A stretch of 64,000 nucleotides of DNA from Nostoc sp. ATCC 43529 (GCA_003326205.1 LWTK01000041.1:85994-149993); one strand, 5' to 3'; counted from the first letter of the stretch, positions 49,690 to 59,612 are shown. The notes: generated from the letters alone by a model not told the origin. Program-made: numbers and translations.

Positions 49690-51378
49690 CTATTGTTTTA
49701 ATTGAAACGCCAAATCAAGGTCATCTAAAGAATTAACATCTAACCAGTTACCGCGAATGTAAAGCACCTTAATCGGTTTGCCTTGCTCGATTAAATAATT
49801 GCATAATTCTGGTAAACCCAAACTATTAAATTCCGGCCGTTTTTGCAATTCCTTGAGTGCTTCACTTACCCATTGTCTACCTTGACTTCGTAAGCGCAAC
49901 ATTCCAATCCAGCGTCCGCAGGAATTTCCCAATTGGGTTTCGGTGGCTTTGGAAATGTGCAACAGGTTAACATCTTGTCCGAAGATGGAAAGGTCATCTG
50001 GAACTGAACAATAAGCATAGTCAGGGGAACCGCTAACTGATTTAGAGTTGATTACAGAATCAACCACAGCTACAATTTCTCCAGGACATTCTAATAAATC
50101 TCGCAAGATATAGCTTCTAAATAATAAATCGCCATAAAGTACGAGCATTTCGTCAGCAAAGCTGGCTTGAGCGCAGGCTAAGGATGCTAATTCTCCAGTT
50201 GTTTCATAATCTGGATTACGAATGACTTTTGTCCCCGTAACGTTAATAGTTTCTGCTTTATAACCTGCGACAACGGTGATATCGTTGATGGCAAGTTTCT
50301 TAAATTTATCTACTAAAAGTCTGAGTAAAGGTTTACCTCCAAGAGGTAACATGACTTTTGGTTTATCTAAAGTCAATCCTGCTAATTCTTGTCCTCTGCT
50401 AGCAGCTAAAACGATCGCTTGAGTATGATGGCGTCCACTACTAAAGTAGCGTTTTTCGGCTTCTAGGAGTTCGTCAGCTCCTTGTAGACGGAAAATTTCC
50501 TTTACTGGCGCGATGTCATCTTCAATGTTGATTAAAGTTTCGCTGGCTTGAACTTCGCGGGCGATCGCTTGCATACTAGCAACAGCAGCTCGAATCATGT
50601 GGTTTGCCCAAATGACTAAATTAACTTCAGCTTTGCGAAACACATCGGTAGCAGTGCTGTAATATTTGGTCGGTATAATTACTAATGGAGAGCGTCCCGC
50701 CCATTCTTTGGCAAAGGCTAGCACTTGGTCGGGACGGGATGATTTGCTGTGAATCAGGATAGCGTCTGCTCCCGCTGCATGGTAAGCTTCAGCTCGTCGC
50801 AATGCTTCTGAGAGATCCCAACCGGCAATTAAAGCTTCGAGTCGAGCGATAATGCAGAAATCGGTATGTGTTTGGCTATCTTTGCCTGCTTTAATTTTGC
50901 CGCAGAATTCATCAATATCGGCTAGGGCTTGGCGACTACCATTAATAAAGCTATTGGTTTTGGGAAAGAGTTTATCTTCAATACAAACTCCAGCAATACC
51001 TCGCTGTTCTAATTTCCTAACCAAGCGACGCATATTATTAAAGTTGCCATAACCTGTATCGCCATCTAACAAAATGGGGATGTTGGTAACATCAGACATG
51101 AACTCTAGCATTTCTACAACTTGAGTCCAACTGGCTTCGTTATTGTCTCGAACGCCATATTGAGCCGAAAGAGCTAATCCACTCGCCCAAATTCCTTTAA
51201 ATCCAGCCTCTTCCACAATGCGGGCGCTAATTCCATTGTGAGCTTCCATAATAAATTCAAGTTGAGGCGATTCCAATAATTCCCGCAGTTGAGAACACTT
51301 ACTTAATGACATTTGGGATTTTGAATTTTCGATTTCTGAATGTGAATTATTTAGCGAATATACTTTTTGAATATCCAT
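49690..51378 (-). CDS. pepM: Phosphoenolpyruvate mutase fused to C-terminal nucleotidyltransferase domain
   Basis: [44 protein letters not shown]-terminal [32 protein letters not shown]. Confidence 0.95.
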   Translation of the reverse strand: MDIQKVYSLNNSHSEIENSKSQMSLSKCSQLRELLESPQLEFIMEAHNGISARIVEEAGFKGIWASGLALSAQYGVRDNNEASWTQVVEMLEFMSDVTNIPILLDGDTGYGNFNNMRRLVRKLEQRGIAGVCIEDKLFPKTNSFINGSRQALADIDEFCGKIKAGKDSQTHTDFCIIARLEALIAGWDLSEALRRAEAYHAAGADAILIHSKSSRPDQVLAFAKEWAGRSPLVIIPTKYYSTATDVFRKAEVNLVIWANHMIRAAVASMQAIAREVQASETLINIEDDIAPVKEIFRLQGADELLEAEKRYFSSGRHHTQAIVLAASRGQELAGLTLDKPKVMLPLGGKPLLRLLVDKFKKLAINDITVVAGYKAETINVTGTKVIRNPDYETTGELASLACAQASFADEMLVLYGDLLFRSYILRDLLECPGEIVAVVDSVINSKSVSGSPDYAYCSVPDDLSIFGQDVNLLHISKATETQLGNSCGRWIGMLRLRSQGRQWVSEALKELQKRPEFNSLGLPELCNYLIEQGKPIKVLYIRGNWLDVNSLDDLDLAFQLKQ

Positions 51379-51675
51379 TTTGCGTAATTATTTTTCAATT
51401 TATATGGTTTTTGAGACGCAATGAATCGCCGTCTCAATAAGACGCGATGAATCGCCGTCTCTACAAGGTTTTGGTTTTTATGTGAACTATATTGGGCTTT
51501 AAATTTTCCCTTTTCGTACTAGGTAAGGAGGTTAGGTTTAGCTTTGGTTTTACAAATTAGATGTCAGCATTAACAATGAGTACTAAAGATTTGTTCTATC
51601 TATTTTGCAATAGATTAATCTTGTCTGTTTAGCTCGGTCTGATAGCCATGAATCAAACCTCTTTTACTTCCCAAT

Positions 51676-52437
51676 TCATAATTCATATTCTGCCATTTCA
51701 ATTTTAGGTAAAATTTCGTTTTCGGCACGTTGAATATCTTCGGGAAAATCGATTTCAATCCAAGGTAAACCAGTGATGTCTTCGTAACCAAATACTTCTG
51801 GAGTTTCTAATAGCAAATCCCGAATTACTTCTTCATAAGGTTGGTCGTGCAGTCCGTCAGCAATATATTTTTCTGTGCGGCGGGCGAGACGACGAGCGAT
51901 CGCATTTTCAAAACGAAAGAATCCCACTGATTCACCGGCAAAATCATACAGGGTAAGAGCTACTTGTTTGCGAAACTCCACTAGATAATTGTCTTTAACA
52001 CAAAGTTTCACGGGTTCATCCCCCGGTTCAAAATCTCGATCCAACAAGAAGCAATTGGAGATATTTGTTTTTACTAATCGTTCGATGATGTGGCGATGGT
52101 ACAAAACATCTGCATCCATTAACAATAAATCATCACCTGCGGCAAGATGTTGACGCAAAGTCCACAAGCTGATAACACTACCTTTGGTATAGTCAGGATT
52201 GTAAACTGTAGTAACCCAGTTTTCGGCTGCTAATGCTTTGATTTCATCCTGAATTTTTTCTGCCTGGTAACCCACGGCAATTACTACTTCGTCTATTTGA
52301 TAATGACGAAGATAGTTCAAATGGCGCTCTAATAAAGATTTACCGTTAAACTTCAGTAAGCATTTGGGTTGGTTTTGCCCATCTTTACCCAAGCGTTGTC
52401 CAACACCAGCAGCTAATACAATTGCTTTCATCGTCAA
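51676..52437 (-). CDS. Sugar/cholinephosphate-type nucleotidyltransferase
   Basis: KAIVLAAGVGQRLGKDGQNQPKCLLKFNGKSLLERHLNYLRHY. Confidence 0.9.
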   Translation of the reverse strand: MTMKAIVLAAGVGQRLGKDGQNQPKCLLKFNGKSLLERHLNYLRHYQIDEVVIAVGYQAEKIQDEIKALAAENWVTTVYNPDYTKGSVISLWTLRQHLAAGDDLLLMDADVLYHRHIIERLVKTNISNCFLLDRDFEPGDEPVKLCVKDNYLVEFRKQVALTLYDFAGESVGFFRFENAIARRLARRTEKYIADGLHDQPYEEVIRDLLLETPEVFGYEDITGLPWIEIDFPEDIQRAENEILPKIEMAEYEL

Positions 52438-52598
52438 GTTACTAACAGAGCTACGATACTAAAAAACTGGGAAATTTTTAGGATTTTCCCAGTATTTTAT
52501 AATGACTGCATTTTGCTCAATTAAACGTTTATTAACTAATTCTTAACATACAAGAAATAGTAACTCGCGATCGCCGATTTCAACCCACAGGACTCAAA

Positions 52599-53486
52599 TC
52601 AGCTAACTCCTACAGAGACGTTTGCCACAGCGCCATTATTGAGGATAGGCTGGCGGGTTTTGAGGTCAAATTTGAAACCGTGTGGCAAAATATGTAGCTT
52701 AGCTCCACAAATTGCCAACGGCTCATCCTTCAAAATTTCGCCCACATTGTTATATGTAGCCTCTGATTCATCAACAATTGTGACTGCACCTTCACCAATC
52801 ACTTCAATTTGACTATCTGTCACAACCATTGCGGTATTCTCATCAATACCGAATCCCAAAACAGCAGGCTCTAGTACTAAAGCCGAAATTAAGCGTCCTA
52901 ATCTTCCACGCTGAGAGAAATGTTGATCGATTACCACTCCTGGGAGAAATCCCATACCGGGGCCCATTTCTACAGTTTCGATCCGCGGGTTGGTTTGAGA
53001 ATCGCCTTCGACGATCATTTTATCAGGCATTACAGCCGCTCCGGCGCTGGTACCTGCGATAACTGCGCCTTCACCATAGCGTTTGTGAATCGCCGCATCG
53101 ATTTCAGTGTCCTTGAGGATGCTGGTGATGCGAGCTTGGTCTCCCCCGGTAAAAAATATCCCAGTTGCTTTATCAATAGCTTGCAATGCTGTAGAGGAAG
53201 ACGCATCATCGCGAGTTTCTGTGTCAATGATGCGGACATTCTCGGCTCCTAATCGCTCAAACACTCTAATATAATTTTCTCCCACCTCTCTCGGTAGTTC
53301 TGTCGCCGCTGTCATAATCACAATGTTAGCTTTTGTACCACCAGCGCGGCGTACAAATTCCCGCAAAATTTGGGAATCTCCGTCTTTGTCTTCAGCTCCG
53401 CCAATAATTACTAATTGTCTTTTAGGATTACTTTCTACCATGATGACCCCTGATTTGATTAGATAAATTTCAATAAACCATGACAA
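52599..53486 (-). CDS. cphB: Cyanophycinase
   Basis: LVIIGGAEDKDGDSQILREFVRRAGG; IAGTSAGAAVMPDKMI (GTSAGA nucleophile Ser); likely start MVESNPKRQ. Confidence 0.95.
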   Translation of the reverse strand: MSWFIEIYLIKSGVIMVESNPKRQLVIIGGAEDKDGDSQILREFVRRAGGTKANIVIMTAATELPREVGENYIRVFERLGAENVRIIDTETRDDASSSTALQAIDKATGIFFTGGDQARITSILKDTEIDAAIHKRYGEGAVIAGTSAGAAVMPDKMIVEGDSQTNPRIETVEMGPGMGFLPGVVIDQHFSQRGRLGRLISALVLEPAVLGFGIDENTAMVVTDSQIEVIGEGAVTIVDESEATYNNVGEILKDEPLAICGAKLHILPHGFKFDLKTRQPILNNGAVANVSVGVS

Positions 53487-53863
53487 TTGAGATTATAATA
53501 TCTTCCTTTTGGGAGATTACTTGAGAAAGTTAGTATGAAAAATGGCGATCGCAATTAGACCAAAGGATTTTTTAAATTACATAAACTGGTTGTTTAATAA
53601 TTAAAATTACCTACTGCGTCAACAGCCCCTAGAGATATTTTCTAGAGGCATGATTGATGATATTAGAGTTGGCGATCGGAGATTTTTTGTGCAGCTTGAG
53701 TAGTGAATTTTAATCTAGCAAGAGAATTCCTATTTGATTATGTCAAAAAATTAGCCCCCTATCGGAATTCAGAATTAAATTTCTCGTAAGGTTCAATTCA
53801 AAATCCAAAACTTGTACTGAGCCTATCTAAGTATCCCAAATTTAAAATTGCCTGATGAATGAT

Positions 53864-54066
53864 TTAATGAATCCCGCTTCTGTAAAGCAAATTACTCAAG
53901 AAAAAACGTGCTTGTTCTAGTGGGAGATGTCTGGGTTTGCCTTGATAGACAATTTGATATTCTTTGATGTCTGGCCCATCTCCATGCCCAGAAATTAGCC
54001 TCCGGTGAAAAGCTTCCTCAGCCAGTAACCTAACTTCATCTCTTAGAGCAGCTTGTGTGCCATTCA
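53864..54066 (-). CDS. Small conserved-looking hypothetical protein
   Basis: MNGTQAALRDEVRLLAEEAFHRRLISGHGDGPDIKEYQIVYQGKPRHLPLEQARFFLSNLLYRSGIH. Confidence 0.5.
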
Positions 54067-54462
54067 TACTTTGCTGTTTCCTTAATACCTTATACTTTGA
54101 TACCGTATATAGATTTATACAAATTATTTTCAGGTATTGCACCTTTCAAAGGTCGTATATTTGATTATTCATCAGGATGAATTGAATGTGATTTGATTTT
54201 TAATGATGAATAAGCATTTAATTATGCCTTGAGATAGTTGAAGACGCTTCGTAATATCGTTAGGGTAGGTTCGGTTCAATTCCATGACAAATCCATAACT
54301 CCCCAAAATTAAGTGAATCAATTGTTAGAGTTCAGTATTCAGGAGGAAGCAGGGCGATGATATCTGTAAGTATTCTGACTCGTGAATTCTAACAATCAAT
54401 AAGTCTGAGTAATCAAACTCAGCGTATCAATTTCAGGGTGTTTAGCCAAAGGTTCATAATCA

Positions 54463-56373
54463 ATGGTTCAACAAAAAAGCAGCGATTTAGTCCGCATTAA
54501 TGCTAGAAGAACGGATGTATTCGATATCTTCAACTTCAAGCATTACATTGGAACTAACCCTTATTTAGATAGAGGGGCACTAGTCTTTGATTTTGCTCTA
54601 GTTGAGTCGAGAGAGCCTTTGCCTATTGAGGATTATATTTCGAGGATTGGCGATCGCTATCCCCATCTGCGCGACCAAAGCTACGAATCCTATGCCCATC
54701 TATTCGCCCAAGTGGCCTCACAAGTCGGAAAATTGGACATGGATTTGCACCTCAATCATTGGAGTGTCAAGCCATCTCTAAAATCCACGCGAATTAGTAT
54801 CGAATCCCTACACGAACGCACAACCAGAGAAGTAGCTTACTTTGTTTGGGATTGGTTTGAAGCCATTACCCAAGACGAAGACTTCGACTTTGAAGATCAG
54901 CTAGTCAGGCTGCAAAATAGATTCCGCGCATCTGTTTATGGCGGGCCTACAGTCTACGCCCTATTGCGAACAGCCCAGGAAAAAGGTATTCCCGGATTTT
55001 ATCTGTGGGAAGAAGGATTGATGCAATATGGTATGGGAAAAAAACATGTCCGGGGGGTAGCAACAACATTTAACTGTGATAGCCATCTAGATTCGGAATT
55101 TACCACCCGCAAAGACGACTGTAAGGCATTTTTGAAAACTCTGGGCTTTCCAGTACCTGAAGGCGATATCGTCTTTTCCGAAAAGGAAGCTTTAGCAGCA
55201 GCTAGACAAATTGGCTACCCAGTAGCAGTTAAGCCAGTGGTAGGTCATAAAGGAATTGGCGTTACGGCTGACGTGCAAGACTCAAAAGAACTGGAAGCTG
55301 CTTATAGTCGCGCACTAGCAGCGATTCCGGAAGACCAGCTACCCAGAATCATAGTAGAGAAAAGCATTTCCGGATCGGATTTTCGTATGTTGTGTGTCGA
55401 TGGTAAATTCGTCGCCGCCACAGAACGCCGCCCAGCATCGGTTGTTGGTGATGGCTACCTAACCATCGCCGAATTAATTCGTCAAGAGAACCGCAAACCT
55501 GCACGTTTAGATTCACCCACCTCCCCCATGAGTAAAATTCTCGTGGACGATGCGATGGAACTCTACCTAGACGAACAGCGTTTGTCATTGGATAGTGTGA
55601 TTGAGAAAGGGCGCACCGTCTACCTACGTAAAGTCGCCAATCTTTCCGCAGGGGGTATGAGCATCAATGCAACACATACCGTTCATGATGACAATATTAT
55701 CCTCGCCCAAGATATTGCCCAACACTTTCAACTGACTTGTTTGGGTATTGATGTCATTACCAAAAGTCTTGCAGAATCTTGGAAATCGAGTAACTTCGCT
55801 ATCTTGGAAATTAACGCTGCACCAGGAATTTTAATGCATTTGAAACCTTCTGAAGGTGAAAGCGTTGATGTACCTTCTCATATTTTAGAAACGTTTTTTG
55901 AGTCTGGTACAGATGCCAGGATACCGATTATTACCTTTAATAAAATCTCAGTTGAAGAACTGCAAACAACAATTGACCATATTCTTTTGCAACATCCCGA
56001 CTGGACAATTGGCGCTGTTTGTCGTGATGCAGTTTTTGTAAATCGCTCGAAAAAAGTATTAAGCACAACTTACAACAGCAACGTCCAAACTTTACTGCGT
56101 CATCCCAAACTTGATGTGTTGATTGCTGAGTATGGGGAAGACATATTAGAGCAAGAGGGTATGTTTTACCAACGTAGTAATCTCGTAGTTTTGGATAATC
56201 CCACCGAAACTGAGATGATATTGGCGCGGGATGTTTTTGACAGTTCTACTGTGGTGATTAGAAAAGGCAACGACATTTCTATTCGTCGCAAGGGGTTAAT
56301 TGAGGACTACACTTTGGGGCAAGATGAACCATTTACACGAGTTTATTTGAAAGAAACTGGAGTGATTTTGTAA
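54463..56373 (+). CDS. cphA2: Cyanophycin synthetase-like protein of short (CphA2) type
   Basis: ATP-grasp segment (VKPVVGHKGIGVTADV, FRMLCVDGKFVAATERRPASVVGDG) but 636 aa, with most of the C-terminal Mur-ligase ATPase region missing. Confidence 0.88.
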   Translation: MVQQKSSDLVRINARRTDVFDIFNFKHYIGTNPYLDRGALVFDFALVESREPLPIEDYISRIGDRYPHLRDQSYESYAHLFAQVASQVGKLDMDLHLNHWSVKPSLKSTRISIESLHERTTREVAYFVWDWFEAITQDEDFDFEDQLVRLQNRFRASVYGGPTVYALLRTAQEKGIPGFYLWEEGLMQYGMGKKHVRGVATTFNCDSHLDSEFTTRKDDCKAFLKTLGFPVPEGDIVFSEKEALAAARQIGYPVAVKPVVGHKGIGVTADVQDSKELEAAYSRALAAIPEDQLPRIIVEKSISGSDFRMLCVDGKFVAATERRPASVVGDGYLTIAELIRQENRKPARLDSPTSPMSKILVDDAMELYLDEQRLSLDSVIEKGRTVYLRKVANLSAGGMSINATHTVHDDNIILAQDIAQHFQLTCLGIDVITKSLAESWKSSNFAILEINAAPGILMHLKPSEGESVDVPSHILETFFESGTDARIPIITFNKISVEELQTTIDHILLQHPDWTIGAVCRDAVFVNRSKKVLSTTYNSNVQTLLRHPKLDVLIAEYGEDILEQEGMFYQRSNLVVLDNPTETEMILARDVFDSSTVVIRKGNDISIRRKGLIEDYTLGQDEPFTRVYLKETGVIL

Positions 56374-56381
56374 GTTAAGTG

Positions 56382-56413
56382 CTATCCCCGACTTATTTAT
56401 AAGTCGGGGATAG
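56382..56413 (+). terminator. Hairpin downstream of cphA2
   Basis: 14-bp perfect stem CTATCCCCGACTTA-TTTA-TAAGTCGGGGATAG. Confidence 0.75.
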
Positions 56414-56583
56414 GCTGGTTAATTGCAATTTTGGTAAATGGCTGAGATAGCTAAGTGCAGCTTGGCGTAAAATCGTGGGGAATTGAGGGTTGAAATTTAA
56501 ACGCAAAGGAACGCAGAGGTAAGCGCAAAGGGACGCAGAGAATTCGCTATGAGTGAATGAAATGTTGTACTAAGTTAGTTTTT

Positions 56584-57102
56584 GTTTGAATTCCTAATAG
56601 GGATTTTGATTAATTGCAATCTTCTGGACTTATCCACTTTTTTCCATTACGAGTTTCAATCCCTGGCGTTGCATAATTGCGGGATTATTTATCTCACGCA
56701 GAGGCGCAGAGGCGCAGAGAGAATAAGGAGTTTAAGATTTCAATAGATCGGGTTTTATCCCATGATTCAGCAACGCCCAATCCCTAATAGGGATTTTGAT
56801 TAATTGCAATTAACTAAACAAGTTAATCAAACAATTGAAATTTCTGTTTCAATCCCTAATAGGGATTTTGATTAATTGCAATCATAGGCAGACAAAATGT
56901 ATACGGGGTGCTGTATCCAGTTTCAATCCCTAATAGGGATTTTGATTAATTGCAATCATACTCTTTAATTCGTCTTGCACCATGCAAGTTTTTGTTTCAA
57001 TCCCTAATAGGGATTTTGATTAATTGCAATCATATTTTGATAACTGTGTAACACCAGCGAATGAGCCAACAATCCCTAATAGGGATTTTGATTAATTGCA
57101 AT
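56584..57102 (-). CRISPR. CRISPR array, 6 repeats / 5 spacers, 37-bp repeat (minus strand ATTGCAATTAATCAAAATCCCTATTAGGGATTGAAAC); no cas genes in window
   Basis: Repeats at 56584-56620 (2 mismatches), 56653-56664+56786-56810 (split by insertion), 56846-56882, 56920-56956, 56994-57030, 57066-57102 (one end degenerate); spacers 32, 35, 37, 37, 35 bp. Orientation inferred from ATTGAAAC handle. Confidence 0.96.
56665..56777. mobile_element. 113-bp MITE inserted in CRISPR repeat 2; TIR GGCGTTGC...GCAACGCC, TSD CAATCCCT
   Basis: CAATCCCT at 56657-56664 and 56778-56785; precise removal of the element plus one TSD copy restores the 37-bp repeat. Confidence 0.93.
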
Positions 57103-57513
57103 CATCGCTGGTATTTGAAAGCTTTGTATTATTTGGTTTTCAAGGTTCGGTTGCGCGAATGCAAGAATCATAACACGACGGTTTGTAATTTGGCTAGATG
57201 TAAATCGCTGAAAGCCAGTCTAGATAAGGTGCGCGGTTGGTTTACTGATACTCGAATCGTCAAATGCTTACATATAAGGCAATACAGGCATTTTCGTAGC
57301 CATTCTCTGGCCAACACCTACCCATCCGCGCATTTGGTAAAAACTAGTTTGATTAGTCGCGCTGTTGACAAAATATGCAGCTACAGAGGCGAAATGTAAA
57401 AATTCAGCATTTCTGACGGAATAGTTCGATCTTAGCAATTGACTACTCCCGACTCCTGTAAATTGCTAGAGTGAATCCCCAATGAGTTAAATTGGGGTTT
57501 TGATTTTTTGTAA

Positions 57514-57720
57514 ATGAAATTCTCTGTGTTTGACTATAGTGCTGGATGTGCATCCACGCTTCTAACCCTTAAGTATGGATTGCTGGCGTCTGCTGTTTAT
57601 CTGGCAGTTTATTTTCTTCTCAAGTTTGTGGTGGTTGGACGCTCAAGTAAGCGTGAGCGAGTGCAACAACTAGTAGATGAAATGGACAAAATACAAAGGA
57701 AGAGACGCACTCGTGAATAA
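57514..57720 (+). CDS. Small hypothetical membrane protein
   Basis: 68 aa; hydrophobic LLASAVYLAVYFLLKFVVV then basic tail. Confidence 0.6.
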   Translation: MKFSVFDYSAGCASTLLTLKYGLLASAVYLAVYFLLKFVVVGRSSKRERVQQLVDEMDKIQRKRRTRE

Positions 57721-57862
57721 AATTCAGACAATATTATTTTTCAGACTAATAGAGAAGCGCTATTACAAATTAATGAGAACGTTGATTTTTTATGAGGTAC
57801 TCTCTAGAGAAGATGAAATTCTAGAGAGCATGAATAAAGTAGTATCCGAACAATGGATGTGA
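57713..57862 (+). CDS. Small hypothetical protein, GTG start overlapping upstream stop
   Basis: VNKIQTILFFRLIEKRYYKLMRTLIFYEVLSREDEILESMNKVVSEQWM. Confidence 0.45.
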   Translation: MNKIQTILFFRLIEKRYYKLMRTLIFYEVLSREDEILESMNKVVSEQWM

Positions 57863-57863
57863 C

Positions 57864-58268
57864 CTAACTGTGATCGCGTTCGTACTCCTGCGCGGTTTCG
57901 TATTCACGCTGAAACTGTTCTAGCTCTTGAACCCGCCGGAATAACTGGTCACGTTGGGAAGTGTTGACAGTTTCTAGCTCGTTGATTTTGGTAGCTAATT
58001 GCTTAATCATCAAAAACAATACGTTTTTGTCCAGATTATCAAGTGTCTTACTGTCTACCAACAGACTGTTTAAAGTTTCACTTGTGGATGTAGTGCATTC
58101 TAGAAAATTACCAATAACCTTAAAATCCCAAGTTTCACCATCGACATCTTGAGGATGAATGTAAAAGCTATACTGATTGTTTTGGTGTTTTTGGACTCTA
58201 AGCCTGAAGTCTATTGCTTTTCCATCGTGTAACTGAAAATAATTTTCTAGTGTAAATTTACTAATCAT
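57864..58268 (-). CDS. Hypothetical protein with C-terminal coiled coil
   Basis: MISKFTLENYFQLHDGKAIDF...; AAGG ribosome-binding-like sequence upstream. Confidence 0.65.
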   Translation of the reverse strand: MISKFTLENYFQLHDGKAIDFRLRVQKHQNNQYSFYIHPQDVDGETWDFKVIGNFLECTTSTSETLNSLLVDSKTLDNLDKNVLFLMIKQLATKINELETVNTSQRDQLFRRVQELEQFQREYETAQEYERDHS

Positions 58269-58461
58269 GCTCAACCTTGAAAAGTTAATAAAAGAGTTAG
58301 AACAAATTCTAGAATACTTGCTATCTCTACCTTCAACGTTTATAGCCTATTACGATGATTTGTATGGCTATCCTTGGGGACGCATGAAGCTAATAGGAAT
58401 GCTATGTTTGGGCTTTGGATTTTACTTTGGGTTGTTCAGTCTAATTTTTAGTCTAGAATGA
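58267..58461 (+). CDS. Small hypothetical membrane protein
   Basis: 64 aa; C-terminal TM LIGMLCLGFGFYFGLFSLIF. Confidence 0.5.
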   Translation: MLNLEKLIKELEQILEYLLSLPSTFIAYYDDLYGYPWGRMKLIGMLCLGFGFYFGLFSLIFSLE

Positions 58462-58473
58462 ATCCCCAGTGAG

Positions 58474-58905
58474 TTATTCATCCTGCTGAGTCGTTTCTTC
58501 GTACTCGCGCATTTTGAAGTTAGTATCCTTCTGTAGGAATCGCTGCACGTCCCTGGTGTAAAAGAGAAGCCGTTTAAACTTATGATTAATTTTTTGGTCT
58601 AACTGCCCTAAAAGCATTTGTACTACATCTTTTCGATTTATATATTCTTGAATATGTAAATCAAAAGCTTTTTCTAGTTGGCGAATTTTTTCAGCATTTG
58701 CAGATTGCTCTTTGAGGGCTATTTCAATTTGGCTAATAGAAGCAGAAATGCTGTTCATCTTGCTGATAATTCTGATGGCTACACCAGCTAGAGCCGAAAC
58801 GCTCACCAGTATGCCAAGAAATACGCCAGTGCTTTCTAGAGTTAATGTAATTCCTGGCGTGTTTGTAGAGCTGCTAACAGCTATTGTTGATTGTGTCGTA
58901 GTCAT
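58474..58905 (-). CDS. Hypothetical membrane-anchored coiled-coil protein
   Basis: TM VFLGILVSVSALAGVAIRII followed by helical region. Confidence 0.65.
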   Translation of the reverse strand: MTTTQSTIAVSSSTNTPGITLTLESTGVFLGILVSVSALAGVAIRIISKMNSISASISQIEIALKEQSANAEKIRQLEKAFDLHIQEYINRKDVVQMLLGQLDQKINHKFKRLLFYTRDVQRFLQKDTNFKMREYEETTQQDE

Positions 58906-59358
58906 TTATATACCGAGCGACGTTTTTATCGCATTAACATCATCTTGCAATGTTGTTGTATCTATTCCTTCGTATTGATAAATCGCAGTAGTAGCGCTGA
59001 TAAACCATTTAGGAACTTGGATAGATAAAAAATAATTAATATTTAAATCCTCGAAAACTATTAAATTAAACTTACCTAAAAACAATTGCTTAGGTTCACC
59101 AACAAAAGTTGCACCTAATCCAGTTGTTAGGCTACGACGTAAATATCCTGCATATTTCCAAATCTTACCAACAGGAATAGTAGTATTAATAGAAATAGCA
59201 ATGATGGGCTTATCAAACACTACAGGTACATTTATTTCAGTTATTCTTTGATAAATTGGCTTTCCTGCTGAGTCGTTTAAGTAACTTACAGCAGGGAAAG
59301 AATTGCTGTATTGCAAAGACCAATTACTTTCTGTCCCTAGCTGTAAAATTCGACTCAT
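58906..59358 (-). CDS. Hypothetical protein
   Basis: 150 aa intact ORF; start overlaps preceding stop (59355-59358). Confidence 0.65.
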   Translation of the reverse strand: MSRILQLGTESNWSLQYSNSFPAVSYLNDSAGKPIYQRITEINVPVVFDKPIIAISINTTIPVGKIWKYAGYLRRSLTTGLGATFVGEPKQLFLGKFNLIVFEDLNINYFLSIQVPKWFISATTAIYQYEGIDTTTLQDDVNAIKTSLGI

Positions 59359-59606
59359 CTCATTAATAAAGCCATGTGGTCTTCGACTTCACCGACAAAG
59401 CCATAAGGGTCGATGCCAAAGTGGTCTAGTAACTCGAAGTAGGTACAGTCATCCATTTCGCCAGATAACCACTTGGACGCTGCACCATTGATGACTAACA
59501 TCCCTTGGACGGTAAAATCATCAGCTTGCCCATCCACAGATACAGTGAGTAAGTCGCTAATGTCTGGCGGAACCCAAATTAAACCGTTATCAGAAGCGAT
59601 AGACAT
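59355..59606 (-). CDS. Hypothetical protein
   Basis: 83 aa; MSIASDNGLIWVPPDISDLLTVSVDGQADDFTVQGMLVINGAASKWLSGEMDD... Confidence 0.65.
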   Translation of the reverse strand: MSIASDNGLIWVPPDISDLLTVSVDGQADDFTVQGMLVINGAASKWLSGEMDDCTYFELLDHFGIDPYGFVGEVEDHMALLMR

Positions 59607-59612
59607 TTTTAT

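Noticed and set aside
49358-49736. Several overlapping ORFs (GRCNKGA..., MQVDATKV..., PAPLLHR...) through the 21-bp array
   Set aside because: They exist only because a 21-bp stop-free repeat keeps all frames open; no start context or conservation evidence.
57061-57399. 112-aa plus ORF starting in the CRISPR end
   Set aside because: Begins inside spacer 5 and reads through the last repeat; composition not protein-like. More likely leader/flank DNA.
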